Shown here piece by piece: positions 46,669-59,294 of a stretch of DNA of 64,000 nt (within the stretch, counting starts at the first letter, position 1; every line of letters begins with the position of its first letter). The notes under the pieces are model-generated. The model was not told the origin of the DNA and did not search any database. It was given only the letters and a program-made list of their open reading frames with translations. Where the stretch lies: NCBI GenBank assembly GCA_022432975.1, contig CM039509.1:20553432-20617431 (forward strand). Direction: 5' to 3'. Origin of the DNA: Begonia masoniana. Taxonomy: Eukaryota; Streptophyta; Magnoliopsida; Cucurbitales; Begoniaceae. A program made the translations under genes and the position numbers.

Positions 46669-49407
46669 GTAACACCCGAGTCAACGGCCAGGTGATTTTC
46701 TTAACTGTATTAACAGTCATTAATATTTAATCTTTGTAGTTTAGGATTTATGCCAAGCTTAATTAATTACATGTGGGTCTAAACTAGGTTGAGTGGCAAA
46801 GTTGTAATAATGGAGGATTGAGGCCTGTATTTAAAGAAAAAGGAAAGGATTCAAACCTCATTTAAATCACTGTAGCCGACACCACCCTTTCCGGCGATTT
46901 CTTCTCTCGCACGTCCTTACTCTCTGCTATTAGTGTCTTCCTCGCCAACGACCGGTTTCTAGCCGCATTCCTCTGCGAATCCGCACCCGAGGTATGAAAT
47001 AAACAATGCAGTTATCTGCTTGTGTTTGGAGCTCTGTTTTCAGCTCGGCATTTGAACTCGGATTTTATCAATGACTGAGTAGTATTAGAACATTTTAGAA
47101 TCCGAGAGTAGTAATGTCAACCCGAATCGATTCTGGACATTTTAAGTAATCAACTCAGATTTAATCGATAGTGGAACCTGTTTGTTTTATTTTGGATTTC
47201 AGATTTTGTATAGTATATCAAACCAAGGTTTCGAGAATGACTTTAGCTAATAGATCCTAGGATGATTATGAGTAGAGTATTAGGATTTTGTTTTAACTAC
47301 TGCAATGTAAATGTTTAGGTGAAGAAGTTTGAAGAGAAAGGAGCTCAAGTGCTAAGGAGACCAGGTAAGTGAATGTATTAAGATTTCCGGCTAATAGAGC
47401 CTTACATCGTGGGAGTACTAGGTTGAGATGTCTAATACTTACCTTATGATTATGAGCTTGTCTACACTTGAAGGATTTATATATGTTGCGAGTTATACCA
47501 TGTGATGACTTGTTAGTGAGTGTGAAGTCGTCTGCTTTGGTTTTATCCTTGTCATAGTTTGATGAGCTAAAAGCCCTCATGTTCATGCATCATAAATGTT
47601 TCTCAAACATAAGAAAATGTTTTCATGCATGTTCTCCATGAACAAGATATGTATGTAAATATGTATATGTATAAGACTTATGCAACGTGGATTAAGTGAG
47701 GGTTGGGGGCGGTTCGGCTTATGTCACAGTCCAAAGAAGGACATATGAATACGACCCGCAGTAGGGAACAAGATCAAACTCACTGTCGAACCCCCTTTAC
47801 CAGCACAAATCCTCTCTTGATCCACACAACCTAAACAAAGAATATGATCAATGACTATGAATGATGAATATGATCAATGACTATGAATGATGAATATGAT
47901 CAATGACTATGAATGATGAATATGATTAATGACTATGAACGATGAATATGATCAATGACTATGAATAATGAATATGATCAATGACTATGAATGATGAATA
48001 TGATCAATGACTATGAATGATGAATATGATCCATGGCTATGAATGATGATTACGAGCAAAGACATGAACAAGAAAAGACTTATGAGCATGTGATTTTCCC
48101 AAATTATGCATTCATGCATCCATGTTAGTGTTGCATTCCTTACTAAGCATTAGACTTATAGTTTAAACCTTATGATGTAGGTGACGAGTTTTCAGGTGAG
48201 GAACTCAAGGTCAATGAAGATGTCTAAGCTTGGTTGCTGGAGGATGCTCAGTGTGACAGTGAAGGCTGGATAGACGATCAAGTTCCCTGGTTATACCCAT
48301 AGTAAGTCAGAGAAGTTTATGATAAACAGATGACTAAGTAGAATGGAGTTTTCTTATAACAATGAGATTCGGATTTTTAATGGTTTGACTTCAGAGTCTG
48401 TTAACGATTTTAAGGATCATTGAATGGTCTGTTTTGCTTAAGTCTTCCGCTATGTGTATCTTGTATGGGATGTGGTTTTCACTCATTAGGGTTTATAATT
48501 CCCAGGTTAAGATTTGGGTGAGTTGTAGTATTTTCTGTTGGATGAGGTTGTTTGATGATTATAGTGTTTTACTGCCATAAGATAGAAGCTGGATGAGGCA
48601 TTCATCCGGCTGACGTCATCGACAGATGTCAATTGATAGGAATCGAACGATTGAGTCTTCCTGATGACGTCACCGGAAGATTAGTATGTTTCTCCATCGG
48701 CAGATGTAGAGTGTTTAGCCATCGGATGATGAAAGTACTATTTTGTCGTCTAGCGATCGGCAAATGTAGAGTGTTTAGCCATCAGATGATGAAAGTGCCA
48801 TTTTGTCGTCTAGCGATCGACAGATATAGAGTGTTTAGCCATCAAACGATGTGAGGGTTTCTTTGTCGTTTAGTGACCGGGTCATGTTTTAATTATGCAC
48901 GTGGGAAGCATATGTCCATCGGATGATGTTTCCCTATTTCACCGGAAAATGAAGTATATTTCCTTGCCGGATGATGTAAATAATAACTTGTCGTTTAGTG
49001 ATTGGATGATATAGAGCTTGTAAGCTATCGGAAGATGTCATAGATGAACACGTGGATTTCATATGTCTATCGGTGGATGTTTTAAATTGGTCACACGAGA
49101 TGCACGTGATCGTCGGTCGATGCGGGTATTCGCATCTGCCGATAGGTGTTTAAATGAGTCATGTGGGGTGCACGTGCCATCCGGAAGACGCAATGTCTAT
49201 CGGTTGATGCATGCAGACCCATGCAACTTGTACGTCGATTGGAAGCATGAACGAGGGGCTAACTTTCCATCCATTAAGTTGAAGTCTTTAAGCCTGTTAG
49301 GTATACTGTTATTAAAGAAAAAAAAATAAGGAGAAAAGAGTTCAAATATGAGTTAAAGTTTTATGTAAAGTCAAGAATTTCGTGGCGATCCTCCCCGGGT
49401 CGTTACA
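46669..49407 (+). repeat. 3' LTR of element E
   Basis: Pairs with 39275-42041. It keeps the donor-like GTAAGT (47365-47370), the eight-unit 26-bp array (47840-48047), the acceptor AG at 48179-48180 and the CGGNNGATG field (48600-49220). Confidence 0.93.
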
Positions 49408-52271
49408 TATAGTGCTTCCTACGGAGCCATACCGATTGTAGCTTGAAAGCTATTGTTGTACGAGAATTCGATCAGTGGTAAATACTTACTTCACAGACCT
49501 TGAAATTCCAACACACATGCTCTAAGCATATCCTCCATAATTTGATTCGTTCTTTCTGTCTGTCTATCGGTCTGAGGATGAAATGTTGTGCTGAAATTTA
49601 ATTGAGTCCCCATAGCTTTATGCAGACTTTTCTAGAATTTAAAAGTGAACCTCGGATCTCTGTCAGAAACAATGGAAACAAAAACCCCATGCAGTCTGAC
49701 AATTTCCTGAACATAAAGCTCCGCAAGCTGATCCATGAAATATATCATCTTGACTGGTAGAAAATGGGTTGATTTTGTCAAACGGTCCACTATAACCCAG
49801 ATTCCATCGTATCCTTTCGTCCTTCTTGGAAGTCCAACTATAAAATTCATAGAAATTTGTTCCCATTTCCACTCTAGAATCGATAATGGTTACAAGGTTC
49901 TAGTTAGCCTCTGGTGCTTTTCTTTGACCTGCTGATAGATTAAACAAGTTTCTACATGTTTAGCAGCCTCTCTTTTCATATTAGGCCACCAAAAATGTTG
50001 CCTTAAGTCTCTATATATCTTTGTACTTCCTGGATGCACAGAGTAAGCTGAGAAGTGCACTTCAGTTAAAATTTTTTTCTTCAATTCCTCCTCATTAGGC
50101 ACGTACCATCTATGCCTAAATTTCAATACACCATCATCTGACTGATTGAAATCAGACGAATTCTCGGATGTTATACTCAATCTGTACTTCTCACAATCTA
50201 AATCTTTCCGTTGAGCTTCTCTGATTTTATCCAATATTGTTGGCTTTAGTGAAATATTTGCAAGCAAAGTGAACAACTCTGCAACAATTTTCACATTGAA
50301 CTTCTAAATCTCTGATTCAGCATTACTGACATTGTTGAAAGTGAAGGTTGATTCGTTGTAGGCATTCTACATAAAGCATCTACGACCTTATTTGCCTTTC
50401 CTGGGTGGTATTTTATCTCGAACTCTTAATCCTTGACAAATTCCAACCATCTTCTTTGTCACATATTCAACTCCTTCTGCGTAAATAAATGCCTGAGGCT
50501 TTTATGATTAGAGAATACCTCGCATTGTTGACCATATAAGTAATGTCTCCATATTTTCAATGCGAAGATGACTGCTGCTAGTTCAAGGTCATGTGTCGGA
50601 TACTTCTGTTCATACTGTTTTAACTGTCGAGAAGCGTATGCAATAACTTTTCTCTCTTGCATCAGTATGCATCGAAGTCCAATCTTAGACGCATCACAGT
50701 AGATACTGAATTTGTCGCCTTCAACTGGCAGTGTTAAAACTGGAGATGTAGTTAATTTTTGTTGCATCTCTTGAAAACTCTTATCACACTCAGTTGACCA
50801 TACAAACCTCTTGTTCTTCCTCGTCAAACATGATAAAGGAACCGTAATTCTAAAAAATCCTTCTATGAACTTCTGATAATATCCAGCCAATCCTAGAAAT
50901 CCACGTATTTCTCGTACATTATTGGGCTGCGGTCAATCTTTAACGATCTGAATCTTGGTTGAATCTACTGAAATTCCTTCTTGAGATATAACATGACCAA
51001 GAAAATTGATCATGTCCAGCCAAAATTCACATTTGGACAACTTCGGGTATAGCTGATGTTGCTTCCGAATTTTCAAAACAATCCTTAATTGCTCCTCATG
51101 TTCCTCTTTCGTTTGGGAATAGACCAAGATATCATCGATGAAAACGACGACAAACTTGACTAAATATTCCTTGAAGACGAGATTCATCATATCCATGAAA
51201 GTTGCTGGGGTATTTGTATGTCCAAAAGACATTACTAGAAACTCATAATGCCCATACCTCGTATGAAATGCCATCTTTTGAACATCTTTCCTTCTGACCC
51301 TCAACTGATAATAGCCCGAGCGTAAGTCGATCCTTGAAAATACTCGGGTACCCTACAGTTGATCAAACAAGTCGTCTATTCGTGGCAATGGATATTTGTT
51401 CTTCACTGTCAACTTGTTCAACTCTCTGTAGTCGATACACATTCTGAGAGTTCCGTGTTTCTTTTTAACAAAAAGAACTGGCGCCCCCAATGGAGAAAAA
51501 CTAGGTCGAATGAATCCCTTGTCCAACAGTTCTTCTAACTGATATTTCAACTCTTTCAGTTCGGCAGGCGCCAATCTGTACGGGTTTTTTGACACAAGTT
51601 CGGAGCTTGGATATACATCGATAACTAATTCTGTTTCTCGATCTGGAGGTAATCCAGGAAGATCATCGAGAAAAATTTCTGTAAATTCTCTAACGATCAG
51701 AATGTCACTTGACTTTACCTCGTTGAATAACCGAGTATCAACCACTGTGGCCAAATAAACTGAGCATTTATCTTTAAACTGCTCTTGGACCATCATAGAA
51801 TAGGAAGTAGGTAGTCTACTTAGTCTATTCATTGTCTGAAAGGTAAACTTTTCTTTATTCGGGGGACGAAAAGTCACTATCTTGGACCTGCAGTCAATAG
51901 TTGCGACATGGAGGGACAACCAGTCCATTCCTAGAATAAGATCATATCGCTTTATGCCCATAACTATCAGACGGGCAAAAATGGTATTATTCCCTACGAA
52001 AATAACATTGCCTTGGAACACTCGATCTGACTGCATACATTCTCCCGAAGGTAGCATTATGCTATATAAACAATCTGCCGACTCTGGCACTAATTTCAAC
52101 CTAGCTACACAGGTAGTTGAAATAAAAGAATGTGTAGCTCCTGTGTCTATCAATGAAAAGACTGCTATGCTGGTAATCAAGACGGTACCTGCAATAACAG
52201 AAGGTTTGGCATCATCATCGACGTCGCCAGGCTCGATGAAAGTGAATATCCTCGGTGTAACTTTCTTCTGA
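49408..52271 (-). pseudogene. Protease, RT, RNase H and integrase (part) of element D
   Basis: Protease: [15 protein letters not shown] (52180 onward) after a short gag-derived stretch. The same frame continues through [11 protein letters not shown] to the start of RT ([20 protein letters not shown], to 51353). RT: 51304-50933 with [13 protein letters not shown] end and RNase H: 50890-50459 with YCDASKIGL. Integrase zinc module: 50294-49890, with one Cys of the CLVC motif changed (CLIY). Integrase core: 49850-49632 with NFIVGL and SDRDPRF. Stops or shifts lie between all these blocks. Integrase then runs into element E at 49407. Confidence 0.9.
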
Positions 52272-52279
52272 TCAGTAGT

Positions 52280-53273
52280 CGTCCTTGGACAATTTTTAGC
52301 ATAGTGGCCTACCTCCCCGCATCTAAAGCACCTGTCTGTACCTAGTCTACAAGCACCAAAATGAGCCTTCTGGCACTTCGGTCATACAGGTTTCTGAGTA
52401 GATTCCTGGATTTGTTTTCCTTTTCCCTTATCACCCTTTCCGTCATATGGCCTCTTTACCCCTTGTTGTTGTAATTGTTGTTGTCCTCTTGGTTGCCAAC
52501 CTTTGTTATGAGATTGAGGCTGAATTTCTCGAAAGAATCCCCTGGCAGGCTCCCTCGGTCTGACACATGTCTGTTCTGCAGCTTCGAACTCTAAAGTTCT
52601 GGCTACAATATCTGCATAAGGAACATTTAAAGTCCCTGATATAATAACACTCTTTCGAATTTCCAGCTTCAACCCCTCATAAATTGGTGCACTTTGTCCT
52701 CATGCTCGCTCACCAAGCGTGGTGCAAATCGAGACAAGGCTTCAAACCTTCGAATATACTCAGCACTGAACCAGTCTGTCGTAGCTGCGTAAACTCCATC
52801 AATTTAGCCGCTCGCACTGTACGACTGAAATACTTGTCATAGAACACGGTTTTGAACTGTTCCCAAGTCATTGCTGCTACATCGGTAGTTGCTTTGATGC
52901 AGTCTCACCAAAATTGAGTATCCAATGCGAAGTGAAATGTAGCACACATGACTTTTTCCCCGTTCTCGATCTTTGCATAGGCTAGCATATCCTCCATAGT
53001 TCGAATCCACTCCTCCGCAACTGTGGGATCCGAAGACTGACTATTAAATAGCGGAGGTCGCAGCTTTTGAAATCTCTCCATACTGTGATTATTGGGAACA
53101 ACCAACTCTTGGGTTCTGAGACCCTCTCGGTTTATCAACGTCTTGAGTTGATGAGATTGCATTTCCATATGTTGAGCTTGTCGGCCAAGATGTTAAGTTT
53201 GTTAGGCAATAAAATCCCTCAATTGGTCTATGGTATTGTCCCTTTCATCCATCTCGTTTCCTCTCCAGACCAT
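52280..53273 (-). pseudogene. Gag of element D, decayed
   Basis: The start MVWRGNEMDERDN is at 53273. Further blocks are 53168-52905 (LRPPLFNSQSSDPTVAEEWI) and 52672-52382 (Gln-rich basic region). A single knuckle [14 protein letters not shown] is at 52330-52289. Stops and frameshifts separate the blocks. Confidence 0.88.
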
Positions 53274-53398
53274 TTTATTAATCCTATAAAATTTAAAGAC
53301 AATTAAAATCTTATAAATGTACTTACAGTTGAAGAAATATGTTTGTGTAGTGGCTTGTGCTGTTGAGCAATCTACAAAACCGATTTGAAAACCCGGGT

Positions 53399-53410
53399 GC
53401 TCTAATACCA
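53399..53410 (-). other. Primer-binding site of element D
   Basis: The minus strand reads TGGTATTAGAGC, one change from the usual TGGTATCAGAGC, beside the LTR start at 53414. Confidence 0.8.
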
Positions 53411-53413
53411 TAC

Positions 53414-54312
53414 TGTAACGTTCCCTTTTTCTTTAACGTCCCCTTTTTCTATACCTTAAAATTTTCATAAAAAATTTTCCGACTTTATTCATTTCCTCGA
53501 GTGAACATCGTTTAAAATATTAAACCTTGGTAGCAGAAGACAATCGTGCGTGGAAGACTCGTTATAAAGTAAAATTAACTAAAATCTCAAGTTTGACATA
53601 ATAAAAAGAACCACGGTCGACCCCCAAAGCTTTCGGTCGACACTTCATAATAGTGGTCGACCCCTCCTAATAGGGGTCGACACCCCATTTGTCTCTGGTT
53701 TTTGTTTCTACTGAGACCGGTCGACACCTTGCAACAGCGGTCGACACCTGGTCTGGTAGTGGTCGACCCCCGCTAATAGGGTCGACACCTCATTTGCCTC
53801 TAGTTTTTGGTTGTACTAAAACCGGTTGACACCTTGTAATAGCCGTCGACACCTTGCCTGGTAGGGGTCTACCTCTCGTCTGGTAGTGGTCGACCCCTGC
53901 AAGCACAGCTCGACACTCCGAAGGCAATTTTTCTATTTTTTACATATTCAACACCTCCAATCTCCTCCATACTTAACCAACTCTATATACTCAATATCAA
54001 TTCACTCCCTTTTCTCCTTAAGCATCAAATTCACATTTTCTTTATACAAACGGACATCATAATGCTACTTTTACCTCTAACCAAGATTTTTATCTATGCA
54101 ACAACCATCCATTACTTTCATAATCATAAACATATTTGACGTCATTCAAAATACATTTAAGTTTTCTTATATAATCCAAACACCTAATAATATGCTCAAA
54201 ATGTCTATACTTAGTCAAAACATTTGTAACTACCCACGGGTCAAAATTGCTCAGACAGCACAGCGCACTCCCACGGGCATCCTTCTTTAATCCGTACGTT
54301 CATCTTGTTGGG
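53414..54312 (-). repeat. 5' LTR of element D, truncated by an insertion
   Basis: Matches 31621-31632 plus 36453-37194 of the 3' LTR. It stops at ATCTTGTTGGG (54302-54312), where the 3' LTR reads on into AAACATATTCC. The GTCGAC-rich array here (53615-53910) is longer than in the 3' LTR, with at least ten GTCGAC sites. Confidence 0.88.
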
Positions 54313-55939
54313 TGTTAGTGATTTTCTACACCCTAATGCAAGTGCACGTGTCGCTAACGAAGTAATAAAGTAAGTAAAAGTCGATCTCACGAGGATATGC
54401 TTAATCAAATTAATTTGCTATAAAATTCTATAAAAATAAAAGTGAGAATATTGAAAATAGATGAAAGTATTGAAATTAAATAAATTGTACGGAATGATGA
54501 ACTAAAATTACTCAAAATTAAATAAGATTAAAAATGGAAATGATTTAAAAAGATAATTATGGGAAAAACCTTGGTTAGGGTTGATTTCCTCTTTACATGC
54601 AATTATTACTGATGTTACAGCAATGCTACAACATTAGTCACAGCACAGCAAGAATTCATAATATTTCTAGGGTTCTGTTGAATTGCCTAGATAAATTCAT
54701 TTCAGAATTTTCTTTTTGACTTTGAAAAAATAAAAACTTAATCCAAATTTTCAGGTAAACCTATTCTTAAAGCCAAATAAATTAATGTTAGCTACTTTGT
54801 AACAATTTTAATTTATTCAATTACTCATGCATCTTCAATTTCTATTTACCTATCGATACAATAGAAATATGTGAAAACAAATTTGTCTGTCGACACAATT
54901 CGTATTATGCAATAAAAATCATGAGTAATCGTGCAATGAAAAATGCGTAACATTCATAGATCAAAATGAAAACATGTAAAGAGTACTCTCTTGCCTAACT
55001 AAGATAAAAAAGTTTAGCCTAGAAACATAATAATAATAAAAACTAAAAAATAAAAAGTAGAAGAGAAGAAGAGGAAGAATGTCGTCGTCTCTCTACCGTA
55101 GACCAGCGCTCCCAAAATAATAAAAATCCTCCCCTTTATAATTGCTTCTTCTCCTCGTTCTACGTGTCATCCTTTTTTTTCTCTCTCTAGTCTGTTCCTT
55201 TTTTTTCTCCTTCTAATCCACTGATTCTCTTTATCAACGGCTTATAATTATGATAAAATCTTCTTGATTTGCTCTTTTTTGTCGTCTACTCTTCTAAGTT
55301 GTCCGTTGCTTTGTCTATGTTGCTCTATCATCCGATTGTATTTTATGCTGCTCTGTCATCCTATTGTTTGTGTGAAAGCTTTGTCTTCCGTTCTCTGTCA
55401 TCCGATTGTTTTGTCATCGTTCTCTGTCATCCGATTGTTTGTCATCTGATTCTATGTCATCCTTTCTCTGTCATCTGATTCTCTTTTTCCTTTTTCTGTC
55501 ATTCGACTCTCTGTCATCCGATTCTATCTATCGATTTTACCATCCGATTTTATCTACCGTTTATGTCATCCGATTGGCCTCCTTTCTCTCCATTATCTCC
55601 CTTCAAATCTCGATCCCTTGATTTGTGGCTTCTCTTTTTGGTGAAAATATTCTCCTTCTTTTATGTTTTCTCTCACCTTAATCTTCACCGTTTTAATTCG
55701 ATCTTCCAGCTAATAATTTTGCATTCACATAAGAAAGTATAAAATCTGAATTAATGATAAAAAACTGCTTGTTTTTTCGAGAATCTATGTTAAATACATT
55801 AAATTCAGTCAATGTTCTGATGTTGCGGCATCCTGTAGCAATTATAGCAAATTCCATAATTTTCTCATTACATTCACTACAATCATACAAGTATATCAAT
55901 TAAAAGTGGTATAAAATAACTCTAATTTAAGAGTTATCA
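54313..55939 (-). repeat. LTR of the Tat/Athila-type element
   Basis: 1627 bp, TGTTAGTGATTTTCTACA to GAGTTATCA on the plus strand, the same family as the solo LTR 31633-33214. Its 55270-55580 part is packed with GTCATCCGATT and TCTACCG words. Confidence 0.9.
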
Positions 55940-55955
55940 AATACCCCCAAACTTA

Positions 55956-57429
55956 AACCATTACTCGTCCTCGAGTGATGCAAAATAAAATCACCATAAA
56001 ATAAATTCCAAGCCACCATTTATAGATTCCATGCAATTATCAAAGTGTTCTAAGTTGTAAATTCTTGAAAAATTCCACTATCTCAATTAAGATCCATCAA
56101 CAAAGAATTATTTCCCATGAACTAAATTGTTTAAGTGTGTGTGTGCTCAAACTCTTAAATTGCTAAGGTCAACCATCAACACTAAACATCACAATACATA
56201 TCATAAGATGTCAACTCTTTAATGTCCTTCCTAAATCCATTAGCTTTCAAAGGTTCTTCTTCTTTATTTTATTTTTTAAATAAGTGAGAGAGATATATAA
56301 TAATAATTTTTTTTTAATATTGACTTTATCTATAAGTCACACTACCTTTTTACGCGATTGACAACATTGGTGATGAAGTCCTCAAGTTACTCAGTAGTGT
56401 CACCTCAAGATATATACTCATATCAAATAGAGGAGTATAGCCAATAAATATGCAACTGAGTTCCTCCAAAAGTTCCTCTAATTTATTTCTACCCATCGAG
56501 TATCCAAAAGGCTCACTCGAAATTGAAAGTAGATTAGGAAATTGCATTTATTCTTTATTTATTTTTTTACTATCACCCCCAAATTTATTATATATATATT
56601 TTTTAGAAGAAGTCTTTCATTGCTAATTTCTTTCATCAAAAACTAAATAATTGACACCTAGATATAATCGTAACGTCTAAAAGAGATAATATTCCTAAAC
56701 AACTAAAAGAAGTTTGTGTGATAGGAAAAATTTAGCTCAAGGGAATAATTCTTACTTAACTTTTCAAACTATGCAATAGAGGTATTTTTCATTAAACTTG
56801 CTCAAATTGGGGAACACTTGGAAATTTCATTATTATTTTTTTTATATTTAATAAGAAACCAAGATAAACAACAGAAACAAGACATAGGGTCGATTCCTCA
56901 ACCCCTTTTTCATGATACCTTTGACCGAAGTGATTCACTAATCAGTTGGTGTCTTCGATTGAATTTCTCACTAATACCATCGACCGAATGATTCACTAAT
57001 CAGTCGATGTCTTCGACCGAATATAAGCAATAGAAACAAGACAGAAACTTTAAATAAGGCATAGAAATCAACAGCAGAAAATGATTTTATCCAACCAACA
57101 ATGAAAACTAGCATCAGAACAAAACAAACATTGGAACACGCCTATCCCATTTACCTTCTTCTACCCTTAAACTTAAAGATGACAGTGTCCCCACTGTCGA
57201 ACAAAATAGAATTAAAAATTTAAACAAAATAAAGCAAAACTAGGGGGTAAATACTTCCCTAGAGTGTCATTCTTCGTTCCATTAGATGCAGGATTTCACG
57301 TTGCTGTGCCATTTTAGTTTTTGCAGAAGCAGCAAGCCTTCTATGATTTGTCCAGACCAGAGAGATTTTTTTTTTATTGCTACAGCAAACATTCCAGCAT
57401 CAACATTATTTTTAGCAAAAACTAAAAAG

Positions 57430-57470
<41 letters not shown>

Positions 57471-57540
57471 AACACAAAAGGATATCAAAAATTGGGTTGC
57501 CTCCCAATAAGCGCTTGATTTTTAAGTCTTTAGCCTGACT
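55956..57540. other. Noncoding 3' part of the Tat/Athila-type element
   Basis: No frame of note. It contains TTGGGTTGCCTCCCAA (57493-57508), an imperfect palindrome that recurs at this place in plant Athila/Tat elements. A (TAAA)n microsatellite is at 57428-57468. A 23-bp phrase around CGACCGAA...GATTCACTAATCAGT repeats at 56925-57020. Confidence 0.6.
57428..57468. repeat. (TAAA)n microsatellite
   Basis: About ten copies of a TAAA-type tetranucleotide. Confidence 0.95.
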
Positions 57541-57559
57541 TTCTCATACTTCACGTTTC

Positions 57560-58336
57560 TATGCTTTGTGGTTGATATGCTATGGTCACTTTATGTTTGA
57601 GGTGGAGGGCAGGTGCTTACGCTCCAGTGTTGGTGTGTCTTCAACAGATGGCTTGAAAACTTTTGGGTTATTCTTCGTTCGAACTAATGCCTCAAACTAT
57701 TTCATGTGGCTCCTTGAAAATTGTTTCATGTCTTTCATTTTCATCTCTTCAGATATATTAAAGCAATCTTATTCATCGTACAGGCACTTCATAGCTTTCA
57801 AAACATTGAAGGTGATCTGTTGATCATTCACCCTCATAGTGAGCTCACCTCTCTAGACATCGATCAATGCTCTTCCTGTAGCCAGAAAAGGTCGTCCCAA
57901 AATAATGGGTACTTCATGGTATGCTTCGTGATCATAATAATGAAATTGACTAGAAAAATGAACTTGTCTACCGTCACGAGCACGTCTTCTATCTTCCATT
58001 GAGTATGAGTCAGTGAGCGATCAGCAAGTTGCAAAGTTACAGTGGTGGGTCTAACTTCTTCAATTCCCAGCTTCTTAAAAATTGACATGAGCATTAGGTT
58101 ATACTTGCTCCTAGGTCGAATAGAGCTTTACCAAAATAGTTATTGTCGATCATGTATGGGATGGTAAAACTGCCAGGATCTTTTAATTTTGGTGGAATCT
58201 TGTTCTGCAAGATGTAGCTTGTCTCTTTTATCATGGCCACCACTTCATATTCTCCAATTTTTCTCTTTTTGGACAAAATATCCTTTATGAATTTTGCATA
58301 GTCGGACATTTGTTCAAGTGCTTCCACCAAGGGCAC
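57560..58336 (-). pseudogene. Gag end and protease of a Tat/Athila-type element
   Basis: The block 58336-58094 reads MSDYAKFIKDILSKKRKIGE, then ILQNKIPPKLKDPGSFTIPY and ALFDLGASIT, which is the gag-protease border and DLGAS active-site motif of the Athila/Tat lineage. A frameshift at about 58095 leads into [20 protein letters not shown] and VDKFIF (58094-57864). Similarity continues in broken frames to a VEDTPTLE...LPS stretch near 57630, which normally precedes RT. RT is absent. No working protease is expected. Confidence 0.88.
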
Positions 58337-58415
58337 ATTGATATGCAGCTGCTTAATAACATAAAGGAACCTTTTAAATTGTTTGTCCTGGTTGTGCTTC
58401 TGTAATCGCTCAGGA

Positions 58416-58662
58416 TGTGATGACCCGGATGTGTAAGTATATGTACGATGGCTGCACGAACCGGAACCCAGATGGCGGTACGTCCGCGCGGGCGAACTGA
58501 AAGGTGACGGGTCGTAAAAAGGGGGTCATCACAATCCCACATCGCTTGGGGAAGTATGTGGAAATGAAACATATGTAAAGAGACCCTCCCAAGATAGCAA
58601 GACGCGTTTTGGAATACAATTGACAACGGATCCCATAAGAACTCCGAAGTTAAAAGTGCTTC
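58416..58662 (+). mobile_element. Cassandra LTR, 5' part, cut in its 5S domain
   Basis: Runs TGTGATGACCCGG to AAAAGTGCTTC, matching the first ~250 bp of the Cassandra LTR at 10952. The 5S-like part starts at 58627 and is broken within box A at 58662 by element G. This second Cassandra copy is also interrupted inside its 5S domain. Its remainder should follow to the right of element G. Confidence 0.88.
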
Positions 58663-59015
58663 TGTAGCAACCGGTATTGTTCACCTTAATCAATTAATAA
58701 CATCATTTTGTAACTTTTACTTTATGGAATTTAGTGAATTTGATTGGTTGATTAAATAGGTTAAAGTTGGTTAGCCAAGGGCATTTGTGTAAATGTGCAG
58801 CAATGTTATAAAAGGAAGGGTTAGTGAAGAATAGCCGCCACTATTTCATTATTTACCTCTTGCGACATACAGCAGCTCAGCAGACACTCCCTCTCTCGGC
58901 GATTTCCCTCCCATTCTCTCCAAGCTAGGTGAATTCTACTTCGATTTCTTGCTGCCTTGTAACTATCGATGTTAGAGGAGATTTTAAATGTGCGTTTGGA
59001 GAATGCTGTAAGTGA
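58663..59015 (+). repeat. 5' LTR of element G, first part
   Basis: Matches 60224-60576 nearly base for base (TGTAGCAACCGG onward), including a clear TATA box TTATAAAAGG at 58807-58816. Similarity ends at 59015. Confidence 0.9.
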
Positions 59016-59294
59016 GATATCTCTTATTCATTACCAGAGCTTTATTAAAACTGTCCGTTCGCAATTTGGACTTCATTTACTATTTTTACTAACACGACCT
59101 TTACATTACGATAGAGGTAATTACTCGGAATATAGCGTTATTATTCCGAAAATTCCCTAAATTTTCTTAAAATTCCTATTAATCGTTAGGATTCTAATGA
59201 CGCTTTCTTTTCATAAAACGGGTTTGATTTGACATATTTATAAAAATGCCAATATATATTATAATATAAAATTCCGTACAGGCCGGATATTACA
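59016..59294 (-). repeat. Fragment of another LTR edge inside element G
   Basis: This piece ends ATATTACA. It contains TAAAACGGGTTTGATTTGAC and TATTTATAAAAATGCC, closely resembling the LTR edge of element F (15790-15882) in the same plus-strand orientation. A related phrase occurs twice (59041-59100 and 59200-59260). It replaces the rest of the G LTR and all sequence up to mid-integrase. Confidence 0.7.

Larger units (their letters stand above)
39275..49407 (+). mobile_element. Element E: near-intact Tekay/Del-type chromovirus
   Basis: A 10.1-kb element with LTRs 39275-42041 (2767 bp) and 46669-49407 (2739 bp). The primer site is at 42046, gag-pol is one frame, the polypurine tract is AAGGAGGGGAGGA (46656-46668), and a perfect target duplication TATAG lies at 39270-39274 and 49408-49412. 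The LTRs are very similar by eye. Their length difference is about one 26-bp repeat unit (9 versus 8 copies). It is inserted in the integrase of element D and is the most recent large insertion there. Confidence 0.95.
31621..54312 (-). mobile_element. Element D: Tekay/Del-type chromovirus, heavily nested
   Basis: This is a minus-strand gypsy element that broke the copia integrase. Its 3' LTR is 31621-31632 plus 36453-38632. Pol is 38672-39274 plus 49408-52271, gag is 52280-53273, the primer site is at 53399-53410, and the 5' LTR is 53414-54312. Three insertions lie within it: two solo LTRs in the 3' LTR and element E in integrase. The 5' LTR is cut at 54312 by a Tat/Athila-type element; the matching place in the 3' LTR is 37190-37194. 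The candidate target duplication ATTTG (31616-31620) cannot be matched because the right end is outside the window. Confidence 0.9.
54313..58415 (-). mobile_element. Tat/Athila-type gypsy element, partial and internally deleted
   Basis: The minus-strand element has its 3' LTR at 54313-55939 and a polypurine tract AAGTTTGGGGGTATT (plus 55941-55955). A noncoding 3' part (55956-57540) and a protease-bearing block (58336-57560) follow. RT, RNase H and integrase are missing between the end of protease and the noncoding part, so it is non-autonomous. It interrupts element D at 54312 (candidate duplication TTGGG, 54308-54312) and is itself cut at 58415 by a Cassandra LTR. Its gag and 5' LTR should lie to the right. 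Confidence 0.85.
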
